Assembly (NCBI GenBank): GCA_017482565.1
Contig: JAFUMO010000005.1
Span: 1 to 54,324, forward strand
Source of the DNA: Bacteroidales bacterium
Lineage (GTDB): Bacteria > Bacteroidota > Bacteroidia > Bacteroidales > UBA932
Length of the DNA: 54,324 nt
Reading direction: 5' to 3'
In this document: positions 41,068 to 51,049 of the stretch, piece by piece
Layout: each line of letters opens with the position of its first letter
Numbering within the stretch: position 1 is the first letter of the stretch
Position numbers and translations under genes: made by a program
The notes under the pieces: generated by a model
What the model was told of the DNA's origin: nothing
Seen by the model: the letters and a program-made list of their open reading frames with translations, nothing else
The model's database searches: none

Positions 41068-41085
41068 AGGTATCTTATTTTTTTA

Positions 41086-41093
41086 TACCTTTG
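41086..41093 (+). promoter_or_regulatory. -7 box of the AGCS symporter/argS/ygiQ unit
   Basis: TACCTTTG, exact match, 34 nt upstream of the symporter ATG. No clear -33. Confidence 0.5.
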
Positions 41094-41127
41094 GACCTCT
41101 ATTGAAAATATTAAAATTGAACCAGAT

Positions 41128-42510
41128 ATGAACAACTTTTTTGACTCATTGGGGCAGGGCATTACTGCAGTCAGTGATTTCGTTTGCGGTTATCCGCTGT
41201 TTTTTCTCCTTGTAGGAGGAGGCTTGTTTTTCCTGATTTATTCAGGATTTGTTCCATTGAGGTATTATGGCCGTGCCATCAAGTCCCTCAAGTCTGAGGA
41301 TAACAAGGCTGAGGGGCAGATCAGTTCGTTTGAGGCCCTGGCAAGCGCCATTGCAGCCACTGTAGGTATGGGCAATATTGCGGGTGTTGCAATTGCCCTC
41401 TCAATAGGTGGCCCGGGTGCCATCTTCTGGATGTGGGTAAGCTCAATCCTCGGTATGGCTACAAAGTTCTTTGAAGGCACCCTCTCTGTGATGTATAAGG
41501 GGAAAGATGATACAGGTGAGGTTCAGGGTGGCCCTATGTACATGATCCTGTCGGGATTAGGTGCCAAATGGAAACCTCTTGCAGTGTTTTTCTCAATTGC
41601 AGGTCTTATAGGTACCCTGTGTATCATGCAGGCAAACCAGTTTACTGAGGCCATTACAACTGTGTTCTTCACTCCTGCGCAGAATACTATGGGGCTCAGG
41701 TTTGTGATTGGTGTAATAATCTGTGTGATTGTAGCGTGTGTGATTCTTGGCGGTATCAAGAGGATTTCAAAGGTTGCAACCAAAGTGGTTCCTGCAATGG
41801 TAATCATGTATTTCCTCCTTGTACTCTATATTATCCTTACCAACCTGAATGAGGTTCCAGGGGTATTCGGAGCAATCTTTACAGATGCGTTTACAGTTAA
41901 GGCCGGTGTTGGTGGCGGAATCGGTGCCCTTGTCTCAATTGCCCTCATAGGTATCAGGCGTGCAGCCCTTGTAAATGAGGCGGGTGTGGGTACAGCTTCA
42001 ATGATGCACGGCGCTTCAAAGAACAACGAGCCTGTAAGGGAAGGCCTTGTTGCAATGATAGGCCCTTCAATTGACTCGGGTCTCGTTTGTACACTTACTG
42101 CAATTGCAATCCTCATCCAGAGGGATGTACTTCCTTTGGGAGACGGCATCAGCGGTTCAATGGCAGGCTTGAGCGTTGCTCTTCAGGCATTTGATGTTTC
42201 AATCCCTGGATTGGGCAAATATCTGCTCCTGCTCATGCTCTTTTTCTTTGCGTTCTCTACAATGTTCTCGTATTCATATTACGGACAGAAGTGTACAGGC
42301 TTCCTTTTCGGAGCAAGATATGCCAAATATTATAACATCTTCTTCCTTGCAATGCTTGTAGTTGCAGCTGTAATTCCTTTGAAGGCTGCTGTAGGGCTCA
42401 TAGACCTCGCATACGCGCTCATGGCGTTCCCTACTATGTTTACGTTGGTAATGCTTTCACCAAAGGTTAAGGCGGCAATGAAGGTGTATTTTTCAAAAGA
42501 CAAACAATAA
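41128..42510 (+). CDS. Alanine/glycine:cation symporter (AGCS family)
   Basis: A 460-residue inner-membrane Na+-coupled amino-acid transporter with about 10-11 helices. Family landmarks are SSFEALASAIAATVGMGNIAGVA (in part, about residues 67-89), GGPGAIFWMWVSSILGMATKF, GGPMYMI, and the segment ALVNEAGVGTASMMHGASK, where NEAG is nearly invariant. The substrate is probably alanine or glycine. argS starts 7 nt after its stop. Confidence 0.92.
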   Translation: MNNFFDSLGQGITAVSDFVCGYPLFFLLVGGGLFFLIYSGFVPLRYYGRAIKSLKSEDNKAEGQISSFEALASAIAATVGMGNIAGVAIALSIGGPGAIFWMWVSSILGMATKFFEGTLSVMYKGKDDTGEVQGGPMYMILSGLGAKWKPLAVFFSIAGLIGTLCIMQANQFTEAITTVFFTPAQNTMGLRFVIGVIICVIVACVILGGIKRISKVATKVVPAMVIMYFLLVLYIILTNLNEVPGVFGAIFTDAFTVKAGVGGGIGALVSIALIGIRRAALVNEAGVGTASMMHGASKNNEPVREGLVAMIGPSIDSGLVCTLTAIAILIQRDVLPLGDGISGSMAGLSVALQAFDVSIPGLGKYLLLLMLFFFAFSTMFSYSYYGQKCTGFLFGARYAKYYNIFFLAMLVVAAVIPLKAAVGLIDLAYALMAFPTMFTLVMLSPKVKAAMKVYFSKDKQ

Positions 42511-42517
42511 TTTAGAG

Positions 42518-44299
42518 ATGAATCCTGAAATATTTATAGGAAACAAGGCCAAAGAGGCCGTAAAGGCGTTGTATGGGGCTGAAGTTGATGACAAGCTCAT
42601 CCAGACCCAGACAACCAGAAAGGAATTTGAAGGTGACATTACACTGGTTGCGTTCCCTCTCCTGAAGACCAGCAGGAAATCCCCTGAGGCAACAGCCGAT
42701 GAGATTGGCTCGTACATCAAGGCAAATGAGCCTATGGTGGAGTCTTATAACGTTGTGAAGGGCTTCCTGAACATAAAGTTTTCAGGTGAGTTCTGGAAAA
42801 ACACATTCTCAGGCATCTGTGCAGCAGAGGATTTCGGACAACTTCCTCCAACCGGGCAGAGCGTGATGATTGAGTTCTCTTCACCGAACACCAACAAGCC
42901 TCTCCATCTGGGACATATAAGGAACAACCTTCTCGGCTGGTCCGTTTCAAGGCTCCTTGAGGCCAACGGACACAACGTGATAAGGGTGAACCTTGTGAAT
43001 GACCGGGGAATACATATCTGCAAGTCCATGCTGGCATGGCTGAAGATGGGTAACGGAGAGACACCTGAGTCATCGGGAATAAAGGGAGACCACCTTGTGG
43101 GCAAATACTATGTGGCATTCAGCAATGAGCTCAAGAAGCAGACAAAGGATCTAATTGCCCAGGGGGTTCCCGAGGATGAGGCAGAGAAGCAGACCCCAAT
43201 CCTCAAGGAGGCACAGGCAATGCTTGTAAAATGGGAGCAGGGAGATCCAGAGGTGGTGGAGCTCTGGAAGAAGATGAACGGCTGGGTTTATGACGGATTT
43301 GACAAGACATACAGCCGCCTTGGAATCTCATTCCACAAGACATACTATGAGTCACAGACATACCTCCTTGGCAAGGCCCTCGTACAGGAGGGACTGGCAA
43401 AGGGAATCTTTGAGACCCATGAGGACGGTTCGGTATGGTGTGACCTTACTCCCGACGGATTGGACAAGAAGCTCCTCCTCCGTGGAGACGGGACATCAGT
43501 ATATATGACACAGGATTTGGGTACCGCACACCAGAGGTTTGCAGAGCACAGGCTGGATGAGCACATCTACGTGGTAGGAAACGAGCAGAACTACCATTTC
43601 CAGGTATTGAAGCTTATCCTCAAGAAGCTTGGCTTTGACTGGAGCGACAGCATCTACCACCTTTCATACGGTATGGTTGAGCTCCCTGAGGGCAAGATGA
43701 AATCACGTGAGGGTACAGTAGTTGATGCAGATGATCTTGTACAGGACATGTACTCTACAGCAAGGGAGACATCCCTGGCTCTTGGAAGGCTTGATGACAT
43801 GCCGGTGCAGGAGCAGGAGGATCTTTTTGAGATGATTGGTCTCGGCGCCCTCAAATACTTCATACTGAAGGTAGACCCTAAGAAGACAATGCTGTTTGAC
43901 CCTAAAGAGTCAATTGACTTCAACGGAAATACAGGCCCGTTCATCCAATATACACATGCCAGGATCAGGTCTATCCTCAGGAAGGCTTCCGAGAGGGGAT
44001 ATGAGGCAGGCATTAAACCAGAGGCGACACTTCTCCCTAAGGAGATTGAGATCATCAAGATGCTCAACATGTATCCTCAGAGGGTGAAGGAGGCAGGTGA
44101 CGGCCACTCTCCAGCAGTAATTGCAAACTATGCGTACGATCTGGCCAAGGAGTTCAGCCAGTATTACCATGATACAACTATACTGAACGAGGAGAATGCC
44201 GCACTCAGGTCATTGAGGCTTGCCCTTATTGACGTGATTGCAAAAGTCCTTACCAGGGCAATGGATATTCTTGGCATCAGGTTGCCTGAGAGGATGTAG
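42518..44299 (+). CDS. argS: Arginyl-tRNA synthetase
   Basis: A 593-residue class-I synthetase that charges tRNA-Arg. The N-terminal Arg_tRNA_synt_N domain is followed by SSPNTNKPLHLGHIRNN, in which HLGH (residues 130-133) is the HIGH motif. The KMSK-like element is KMKSREGTV. The C-terminal DALR anticodon-binding domain ends at GIRLPERM. Length is normal. ygiQ starts 1 nt after its stop. Confidence 0.96.
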   Translation: MNPEIFIGNKAKEAVKALYGAEVDDKLIQTQTTRKEFEGDITLVAFPLLKTSRKSPEATADEIGSYIKANEPMVESYNVVKGFLNIKFSGEFWKNTFSGICAAEDFGQLPPTGQSVMIEFSSPNTNKPLHLGHIRNNLLGWSVSRLLEANGHNVIRVNLVNDRGIHICKSMLAWLKMGNGETPESSGIKGDHLVGKYYVAFSNELKKQTKDLIAQGVPEDEAEKQTPILKEAQAMLVKWEQGDPEVVELWKKMNGWVYDGFDKTYSRLGISFHKTYYESQTYLLGKALVQEGLAKGIFETHEDGSVWCDLTPDGLDKKLLLRGDGTSVYMTQDLGTAHQRFAEHRLDEHIYVVGNEQNYHFQVLKLILKKLGFDWSDSIYHLSYGMVELPEGKMKSREGTVVDADDLVQDMYSTARETSLALGRLDDMPVQEQEDLFEMIGLGALKYFILKVDPKKTMLFDPKESIDFNGNTGPFIQYTHARIRSILRKASERGYEAGIKPEATLLPKEIEIIKMLNMYPQRVKEAGDGHSPAVIANYAYDLAKEFSQYYHDTTILNEENAALRSLRLALIDVIAKVLTRAMDILGIRLPERM

Positions 44300-44300
44300 A

Positions 44301-46019
44301 ATGACGGACAAGAGATTCATACCTACCACCAAAAAGGAAATTGACGCATTGGGCTGGGATTATATAGACGTCATCATATTCACTGGTGACGCCTATATAG
44401 ACCATCCTTCATTCGGTACGGCCGTAATTGCCCGTGTACTGGAGAACTGCGGATACCGTGTGGCTGTAGTGCCGCAGCCCAACTGGCGTGATGACCTGAG
44501 GGATTTCAAGAAGCTTGGTGCCCCAAGGCTTTTCTTTGGTGTGAACTCAGGTGCAATGGATTCAATGGTGAACCATTACACCGCAGCAAAAAGGCTCCGC
44601 AGCAATGATGCATATACCCCAAATGGGGCACCTTCCATGCGCCCGGATTACGCTGTGAAGGTGTATTCAAATATCCTCAAGAAGCTATACCCCGATACTC
44701 CGGTGGTAATTGGGGGAATTGAGGCCTCGCTCCGCCGCTTTACCCATTATGACTACTGGCAGGACAAGCTCCTTCCTTCTGTCCTTGTGGAGAGCAGGGC
44801 TGATTATCTCATCTATGGAATGGGAGAGAGGGCAATTGTGGATGTTGCAAGACATATTGAAGAGGGAAGTTGGGAAGACAGGAATACCCTGCAGCAGGTT
44901 GCCTGGATCTCAGATGAGAGGCCCCAGGAGTCTCCCGACAGGATATTCCTACATCCATACGAAAAATGCCTCAAGGACAAGAAGGCCTTTGTGGAGAATT
45001 TCAATGTTATTGAGACAGAGGCGAACAGGATGGTGGGCAGGCAGCTCATAGAACGGTCCGGAGACAAGTATGTATGTGTAAACTCACCGTATCCGCTCCC
45101 TACGGAGGAGGAACTGGATTCATATTATGACCTCCCATATACAAAGTTGCCGCATCCGCGCTACAAAGGTAAGCATATCCCTGCATACGAGATGATAAAG
45201 TTCTCCATAAATACTCACAGGGGGTGCTTTGGCGGATGCAGTTTCTGTACGATAGCCGCACATCAGGGAAAACATATCCAGAGCAGGAGCGAACGTTCAA
45301 TCCTGGAGGAGATTTCAAGGCTCGGGGAGCTTCCCGGCTTTGCCGGTAATATCTCCGATATAGGGGCACCTACAGCCAATATGTACGGTATGCATGGAAA
45401 TGACAGGGAAGTGTGTGCAAAATGTTTCAGGAAAAGTTGCCTTTTCCCAAAGATGTGCCCTAACCTGAACAACTCCCACAGAAGGCTCCTGAAGCTATAC
45501 AAGAGCATTTCACAGGTGGAAGGGATAAGGAATGCATATATTGGAAGCGGCATCAGGTATGACCTTTTCCTTGATGAGAAGGGATTTCTCGACAGCTCAT
45601 CCAAACCATATTTTGAAGAGCTTGTCCTCAAGCACACCAGTGGCAGGCTGAAGGTGGCTCCGGAGCATACGGAAGATTCAGTGCTAACCCTAATGAACAA
45701 GCCTTCATTCGCCCTGTTTGAGCGCTTGAGGAGGGAGTTTGACAAGCTGGTGCATGAGAAGAGGCTCAAATACCAGATAGTGCCATATTTCATATCATCC
45801 CATCCGGGCTGTACCATGAAGGATATGGAAAAGCTGGCGTCCAACAGGGCCCTCAAGGGGGTATATACGGATCAGGTGCAGGATTTTACCCCTACGCCAA
45901 TGACAAAATCCTCAGCTGCATACTATTCCCAGATGGATACCAAGACTTTCAAACCCATATTTGTTGAAAAAAACATGGATAGGAAGAAGATGCAGAAATC
46001 ATATTTTTTCAAGAAATAG
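44301..46019 (+). CDS. YgiQ-family radical SAM protein
   Basis: A 572-residue protein with the UPF0313 N-terminal domain (residues about 1-250: DAYIDHPSFGTAVIARVLE, VIGGIEASLRRF), a radical-SAM core with cysteines Cys309, Cys313 and Cys316 (CxxxCxxC, in RGCFGGCSFC), and a C-terminal DUF3362 region (FISSHPGCT, QVQDFTPTPMTKSSAAYYS). The reaction is not known. It is shorter at the C-terminus than the E. coli protein. I chose the ATG at 44301, 1 nt after the argS stop; the earlier in-frame start lies within argS. Confidence 0.92.
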   Translation: MTDKRFIPTTKKEIDALGWDYIDVIIFTGDAYIDHPSFGTAVIARVLENCGYRVAVVPQPNWRDDLRDFKKLGAPRLFFGVNSGAMDSMVNHYTAAKRLRSNDAYTPNGAPSMRPDYAVKVYSNILKKLYPDTPVVIGGIEASLRRFTHYDYWQDKLLPSVLVESRADYLIYGMGERAIVDVARHIEEGSWEDRNTLQQVAWISDERPQESPDRIFLHPYEKCLKDKKAFVENFNVIETEANRMVGRQLIERSGDKYVCVNSPYPLPTEEELDSYYDLPYTKLPHPRYKGKHIPAYEMIKFSINTHRGCFGGCSFCTIAAHQGKHIQSRSERSILEEISRLGELPGFAGNISDIGAPTANMYGMHGNDREVCAKCFRKSCLFPKMCPNLNNSHRRLLKLYKSISQVEGIRNAYIGSGIRYDLFLDEKGFLDSSSKPYFEELVLKHTSGRLKVAPEHTEDSVLTLMNKPSFALFERLRREFDKLVHEKRLKYQIVPYFISSHPGCTMKDMEKLASNRALKGVYTDQVQDFTPTPMTKSSAAYYSQMDTKTFKPIFVEKNMDRKKMQKSYFFKK

Positions 46020-46107
46020 GAAAAAACATTTTTTTATAAGAAAAATAGCCGTATAATTGCACCAAGAAACGTTACAAACAGATTTTTGGAATTTAAGGAT
46101 ATAGATT

Positions 46108-46464
46108 ATGTGTGCAAAAAATTCAGCAAGATCGCAAAAGAAAAGGGCAGTTGTAAGCTATGCGAATATGTCTCCTGAACTGGCTGCTGCATTCAAGGAA
46201 AAGTATCCCAAGGGATATGCGGATTATATGGGTGATTTGTTCAAGGTAGACAAGCCCGACGGCTCTTTCTTCTATGCCGTTTCGGTTGAGATACCTGATG
46301 CGATATACCTTGTGAAGATAGAGGTGAAGATTGATGATTACGAGGATGTTGAAAACGGGTTGTTCGGAGGCTCGGATACCGATGATGATGCAGGTGCTGA
46401 GGGTGGTACATTCCCTGATGACGGCACCAACTCATTCGGTGGTGATGACGATTCAGATGAATAG
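46108..46464 (+). CDS. Small protein with acidic tail, unknown function
   Basis: A 118-residue cytoplasmic protein. The N-terminal 15 residues are basic (SARSQKKRAVVSY). A compact middle has SPELAAAFKEKYPKGYADYM and GSFFYAVSVEIPDAIYLVKIEVKI (in part). The last about 35 residues are rich in Asp, Gly and Glu. A similar three-part layout exists in conserved hypothetical proteins of Bacteroidales as I recall them; no function is known. TATAATTG at 46052-46059 is a one-mismatch -7 box. A clear terminator follows, so it is probably transcribed alone. Confidence 0.75.
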   Translation: MCAKNSARSQKKRAVVSYANMSPELAAAFKEKYPKGYADYMGDLFKVDKPDGSFFYAVSVEIPDAIYLVKIEVKIDDYEDVENGLFGGSDTDDDAGAEGGTFPDDGTNSFGGDDDSDE

Positions 46465-46483
46465 CATAATAATGATTGAATTT

Positions 46484-46518
46484 AAAGTGGCTGCAGATAC
46501 TGCAGTCACTTTTTTTTT
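46484..46518 (+). terminator. Intrinsic terminator after the acidic small protein
   Basis: AAAGTGGCTGCAG (46484-46496) pairs with CTGCAGTCACTTT (46500-46512), one G-U, followed by TTTTTT. Confidence 0.9.
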
Positions 46519-46553
46519 ATTAAATTCGCATTGGTTTAACCTTGCCTGAAACT

Positions 46554-48320
46554 ATGATTAAAAGCACATTATATAAGATAAAGAAATACCTGCAGGGAAT
46601 GCCGGAGAGCAGGCTGCTGATAGTCCTGGCGCTGGTAGTGGGATTTGGCAGCGGAACTGCAGCTGTACTGCTCAAGCAGATGGTCCATCTGGTTGAGTGG
46701 ATTCTCACCGGTTGGTTCAATACACCTGCGGACAGTTTCCTTTACCTCCTATATCCTGGTGTGGGTATGCTTCTTGCCCTTATTTTTGTGAGATATATTG
46801 TAAAGGACAATATTGGGCATGGTGTAACCAAGGTGCTTCTGGCGGTCTCCAGAAACGAATCAAAGATTAGGTCACACAACATGTGGACTTCTGTGGCTGC
46901 CAGTTCGGTGACGATAGGTTTCGGAGGTTCTGTGGGGGCAGAGGCACCTATCGTATATACCGGAGCGGCTATAGGTTCCAATGTCGCAAGGGCGCTTGGG
47001 CTTACATACAAGCAGATGACAATCCTCCTCGGATGCGGTGCGGCAGGTGCTGTGGCTGGCATATTCAAGGCCCCTATGGCAGGTATCCTGTTCACATTTG
47101 AGATATTGCTCTTCAATATGTCAATGTCCTCCTTGCTTCCGTTTGTAATCTCTTCAATTACGGCAACAACGGTTTCGTACCTTTTCCTTGGAGATACAGT
47201 TGCATTTGAGAATGACCTTACTCCGTTTTCAATAGGTAACCTTCCATTCTACATCCTGTTCGGAAATATATGCGGATATGCATCACTGTACTTTACCCGC
47301 ACAACGTTGTGGCTGGAAGACAAGATAAAGGGAATAATTGGTACAACCAGAAGGTGGCTCATCTCGGCAGCATGCCTTGGCCTGCTCATCTTCATTTTCC
47401 CTCCGCTCTACGGTGAGGGGTATGGCGTGCTTACAGACCTGCTGATGAATAACTCGGATGCTGCAGTGGGGACATCAATCTTCTCGCGGTTCTTCACAAG
47501 GGAGTGGATAGTACCAATCTTCTTCATTGGAGTATTCTTCTTCAAGGTGTTCTCAATGTCCTTTACCAATGCGGGCGGCGGTGTGGGAGGAACATTCGGC
47601 CCAACACTGTTCATGGGAGGAATCCTTGGCTTCATAATTGCCAGGCTGGTGAACTTGTCGGGAATACATGTTTTGCCTGAGGCCAATTTTGTACTTGTGG
47701 GTATGGCCGGGCTTATGGCAGGTGTGATGCAGGCCCCTCTTACGGCAATCTTCCTCATTGCTGAGATAACCGGAGGATATACACTGCTGATGCCGCTTAT
47801 CATAACGTCTGCAGTTTCATTTGCAACAATCAGGTTATATGAGCCTTATTCAATCTACACCAAGCGTATTGCCAAGCAGGGGGATCTCCTCACTCATGAT
47901 TCAGACCAGGCGGTGCTCACGCTCCTGAAGACGGATGAGCTCATAGAGAACGATTTCTCAACCATTGGGCTGAACCAGACACTCGGTGACCTTGTTAAGG
48001 TTATAGCCCATTCCCACAGGAACATTTTCCCTGTTGTTGATGTACATGGACAGATGCAGGGTATTGTTTATCTTGATGATGTACGTGAGGTGATGTTTGA
48101 GAGGGAGAAATATGACATAAAGATATACTCGCTCATGAAGCAGGTGCCCGAGTTTGTCTATTGCAAGGAGAAGATGGAGAGCGTGATGAACAAGTTTGAG
48201 TTTACAGGGGCCTGGAACCTTCCGGTTGTTGACGAGAAGGGTGCATATCTGGGCTTTGTCTCAAAATCAAAGATTTTCTCCGCCTACAGGGAGCAGCTGC
48301 AGCAGGTTTCACACGATTAA
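46554..48320 (+). CDS. ClC-family chloride channel/antiporter with CBS domains
   Basis: A 588-residue inner-membrane protein. Residues about 20-430 are a ClC core with about 10 or more helices; the family filter motifs appear as FGGSVGAEAPIVYTG (the GREGP position, with the gating Glu kept but Arg and Gly replaced) and GGGVGGTFGPTLFMGG (the GxFxP position). Two CBS domains follow (about residues 450-575, including VVDVHGQMQGIVYLDD and LPVVDEKGAYLGFVS), which in relatives bind adenine nucleotides. The ATG at 46554 is chosen; a TTG four codons earlier is possible. A weak -7-like TAACCTTG is at 46538-46545. Confidence 0.9.
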   Translation: MIKSTLYKIKKYLQGMPESRLLIVLALVVGFGSGTAAVLLKQMVHLVEWILTGWFNTPADSFLYLLYPGVGMLLALIFVRYIVKDNIGHGVTKVLLAVSRNESKIRSHNMWTSVAASSVTIGFGGSVGAEAPIVYTGAAIGSNVARALGLTYKQMTILLGCGAAGAVAGIFKAPMAGILFTFEILLFNMSMSSLLPFVISSITATTVSYLFLGDTVAFENDLTPFSIGNLPFYILFGNICGYASLYFTRTTLWLEDKIKGIIGTTRRWLISAACLGLLIFIFPPLYGEGYGVLTDLLMNNSDAAVGTSIFSRFFTREWIVPIFFIGVFFFKVFSMSFTNAGGGVGGTFGPTLFMGGILGFIIARLVNLSGIHVLPEANFVLVGMAGLMAGVMQAPLTAIFLIAEITGGYTLLMPLIITSAVSFATIRLYEPYSIYTKRIAKQGDLLTHDSDQAVLTLLKTDELIENDFSTIGLNQTLGDLVKVIAHSHRNIFPVVDVHGQMQGIVYLDDVREVMFEREKYDIKIYSLMKQVPEFVYCKEKMESVMNKFEFTGAWNLPVVDEKGAYLGFVSKSKIFSAYREQLQQVSHD

Positions 48321-48329
48321 AGTTTTCAT

Positions 48330-50462
48330 ATGAACAAGTCTTATATCAAACACATTGCGGGATTATTGTCTGTAAACGAATGGCAGGTAGAACATTGTGC
48401 GGAGCTCCTTGCTGAAGGTGCTACGGTGCCGTTCATAAGCAGGTACAGAAAGGAGCGTACAGGACAGCTGGATGAGGTACAGGTTGCGGAGATAAGGCAC
48501 TGGTGCCTTAAGTTTGAGGAACTGGACAAGAGGAAGGAGTCTGTACTCAAGGGCATATCAGAACAGGAGAGGCTTACTCCGGAACTGGAGAAGCAGATTT
48601 CAGCCTGCATACAGATGCAGGAACTGGAGGACCTTTACCTCCCGTTCAGGCCAAAGAGGAGGACAAGGGCCCAGATTGCGAGGGAAAGGGGGCTGGAGCC
48701 CCTGGCAACGGCAATGCTCACATTCAATGTGGATAATCTTGAGGCCATGGCCGCATCTTTCATTACTGATGAGCTTCCCTGCAAGGACTCAGTTCTCCAG
48801 GGTGCAAGGGACATCATAGCTGAGGCGGTATCGGAAAGGGCCGACATAAGGCAGGAACTTAGGAGATTCTACGGAAAGAGCGGCAGGATATATTCAAAGG
48901 TGGCAAAGGGGAAGGCAGATGAAGGTGAGAAGTTCGGAAACTATTTTGATTTCTCAGAGGATATTTCCCGTATTCCTGCACACAGGCTCCTGGCTGTCCT
49001 CAGGGGAGAGCAGGAGGGTATATTGCAGGTGAAGCTGGAGGCGGATGTGGCAATATCAAAGAAAATTGTGAACAGGCTCCTGTATAACGGTGTGAAATGC
49101 AATACATTCAGGCTTTTTGAGCAGATAGACCTTGCGGTGGATGATTCAATAAGGCGTCTGCTCCATCCTTCAATTGAGAATGAGGCGCTTAAGGCGGCAA
49201 AAGAGAAGGCGGACCTTGATTCAATCAGGGTGTTTGGCGAGAACCTCAGGCAGCTGCTCCTTGCAGCTCCTGTTGGGGAGAAGCGCACTATGGCCCTGGA
49301 TCCTGGTTTCAGGACAGGGTGTAAGGTGGTCTGCCTTGATGAAAACGGGGGGCTCCTGCACAACGATACAATCTATCCCCATCCCCCTGCAAACGAGAAG
49401 GTGATGGCCATGAAGAAGATATCAAACATGGTACAGGCCTACAGGATTGAGGTTATTGCAATAGGTAACGGTACGGCAGCAAGAGAGACTGAGGCTTTCA
49501 TAAAGAGGCTGGCCCTGCCTCCTGGGGTAAAGGTATATTCAGTGAGTGAAGATGGCGCGTCAATCTACTCGGCTTCCCCTCTGGCAAGGGAGGAGTTCCC
49601 TGAATATGATGTTACCGTAAGGGGGGCTGTATCTATCGGGAGGAGGCTTATGGACCCTCTTGCAGAGCTGGTGAAGATAGATCCAAAATCCCTTGGAATA
49701 GGGCAGTACCAGCATGATGTGGACCAGAACCTCCTGAAGGAGAAGCTCGATGATGTGGTGATAAGCTGTGTTAACAGTGTTGGGGTGAACCTCAATACCG
49801 CCAGCAGACATCTTCTTGCTTATGTCTCGGGCATAGGACCGGCACTTGCCAGGAATATTGTGGAATATCGTACCGAGAACGGGCCGTTCAGGTCCAGGGC
49901 TCAGCTCCTTGAGGTGAAGAGGTTGGGGGAGAAGGCTTACGAGCAGGCAGCCGGCTTCCTCCGCATTCCTGGGGCGGATAATCCTTTGGACAACTCAGCT
50001 GTGCATCCTGAGAGGTATCCACTTGTGGCGGCCATTGCTGCGGATGCCGGTCTGGGTGTGAATGAACTTATAGGCAACAAGGAGAAGGTGGCATCGCTTG
50101 ACGTGGAGAAATATGTCTCTGACCAGGTAGGGCTCCCTACCCTCAAAGATATAATGCAGGAGTTGGCAAAACCGGGCAGGGATCCGCGTTCAGGGGTGAA
50201 GGTGCTGGAGTTTGCAGAGGATATTCATAATATAGAGGATGTAAGGCAGGGTATGGAGCTTCCGGGCATAGTTACCAACATCACAAACTTTGGGGCTTTT
50301 GTGGATATAGGAATCAAGCAGAACGGTCTTATACATATTTCAAACATGTCCGGAAAATATATTTCAGATCCAAACCAGATATTGAAGCTGCACCAGCATG
50401 TGAAGGTGAAGGTGCTTGATGTGGATGTGAAGAGGGGCAGGATACAGCTCAAACTTATCTGA
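48330..50462 (+). CDS. tex: Tex-family S1 RNA-binding protein
   Basis: A 710-residue cytoplasmic nucleic-acid-binding protein related to Tex/Spt6. Domain order: N-terminal Tex helical domain (residues about 1-190), YqgF-like RNase-H fold (about 320-450; MALDPGFRTGCKVVCLDENG), helix-hairpin-helix (about 490-560; NTASRHLLAYVSGIGPALA), and S1 domain (about 632-708; GIVTNITNFGAFVDIGIKQNGL in part). It starts 9 nt after the ClC stop. Confidence 0.95.
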   Translation: MNKSYIKHIAGLLSVNEWQVEHCAELLAEGATVPFISRYRKERTGQLDEVQVAEIRHWCLKFEELDKRKESVLKGISEQERLTPELEKQISACIQMQELEDLYLPFRPKRRTRAQIARERGLEPLATAMLTFNVDNLEAMAASFITDELPCKDSVLQGARDIIAEAVSERADIRQELRRFYGKSGRIYSKVAKGKADEGEKFGNYFDFSEDISRIPAHRLLAVLRGEQEGILQVKLEADVAISKKIVNRLLYNGVKCNTFRLFEQIDLAVDDSIRRLLHPSIENEALKAAKEKADLDSIRVFGENLRQLLLAAPVGEKRTMALDPGFRTGCKVVCLDENGGLLHNDTIYPHPPANEKVMAMKKISNMVQAYRIEVIAIGNGTAARETEAFIKRLALPPGVKVYSVSEDGASIYSASPLAREEFPEYDVTVRGAVSIGRRLMDPLAELVKIDPKSLGIGQYQHDVDQNLLKEKLDDVVISCVNSVGVNLNTASRHLLAYVSGIGPALARNIVEYRTENGPFRSRAQLLEVKRLGEKAYEQAAGFLRIPGADNPLDNSAVHPERYPLVAAIAADAGLGVNELIGNKEKVASLDVEKYVSDQVGLPTLKDIMQELAKPGRDPRSGVKVLEFAEDIHNIEDVRQGMELPGIVTNITNFGAFVDIGIKQNGLIHISNMSGKYISDPNQILKLHQHVKVKVLDVDVKRGRIQLKLI

Positions 50463-50470
50463 TTGCAATT

Positions 50471-51049
50471 ATGGAATACGGTTCTTGGCTTTTGGCTGCA
50501 GCATGTTTGTCGGTTTTGTGTGCGGTGGCATCAATATTACTGCTTGTTTCATCAAGAATGAGGATGAGGAGGGAAATGGCGGCCGGTATGTGCGTAAGGG
50601 TTACTCGTGAAGGGAAGGAGGAGCTGAGAGAGAACCTTGCCGGGAGGTTTGAGGCCCTAAAGAAGATTTATGGTGCATTATATTTTGCCTGTGATAATTT
50701 TTCCCGTAACAGCGGGAAGATTGCCGGGACTGCTGAAGAACTATATAAGGACGGGAGCTTTTCTGCCCTATGCAATGATATAGTGTATGTTACAAATATG
50801 TGTGAAGGTGGTGCCATCTACAGGATGGGGCGGCAGTACAGGCTTACCCCATTGGAATTGAGGACCTGCTGCTTCATATACTGGGGTTTCAGGTGGCAGC
50901 AGACCTGCACTGTGGAGTCGCTTACTGAAAATGCGTACAATGTAAGATGCTCACGCATAAGGAAGAAGTTGTCACTTGGGAAAGACGAGCGTATTCCGGA
51001 TTTCATAGCAGACTACTGCAGGCGCAACATCACCCTTTCTGGGCAATGA
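50471..51049 (+). CDS. Membrane-anchored protein with degenerate LuxR-like HTH
   Basis: A 192-residue protein with one N-terminal transmembrane segment (residues about 5-28) and no signal cleavage motif. A helical middle (about 45-115) is followed by LTPLELRTCCFIYWGF and YNVRCSRIRKKLSLG (about 128-172), which match the frame of the C-terminal helix-turn-helix of Bacteroidota TPR/HTH regulators, but the central recognition turn (QQTCTVESLTEN) is not conserved. It may be a membrane-tethered regulator that lost its sensor, or may no longer bind DNA. It starts 8 nt after tex; its 3' end overlaps the convergent transporter gene by 20 nt. Confidence 0.7.
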   Translation: MEYGSWLLAAACLSVLCAVASILLLVSSRMRMRREMAAGMCVRVTREGKEELRENLAGRFEALKKIYGALYFACDNFSRNSGKIAGTAEELYKDGSFSALCNDIVYVTNMCEGGAIYRMGRQYRLTPLELRTCCFIYWGFRWQQTCTVESLTENAYNVRCSRIRKKLSLGKDERIPDFIADYCRRNITLSGQ

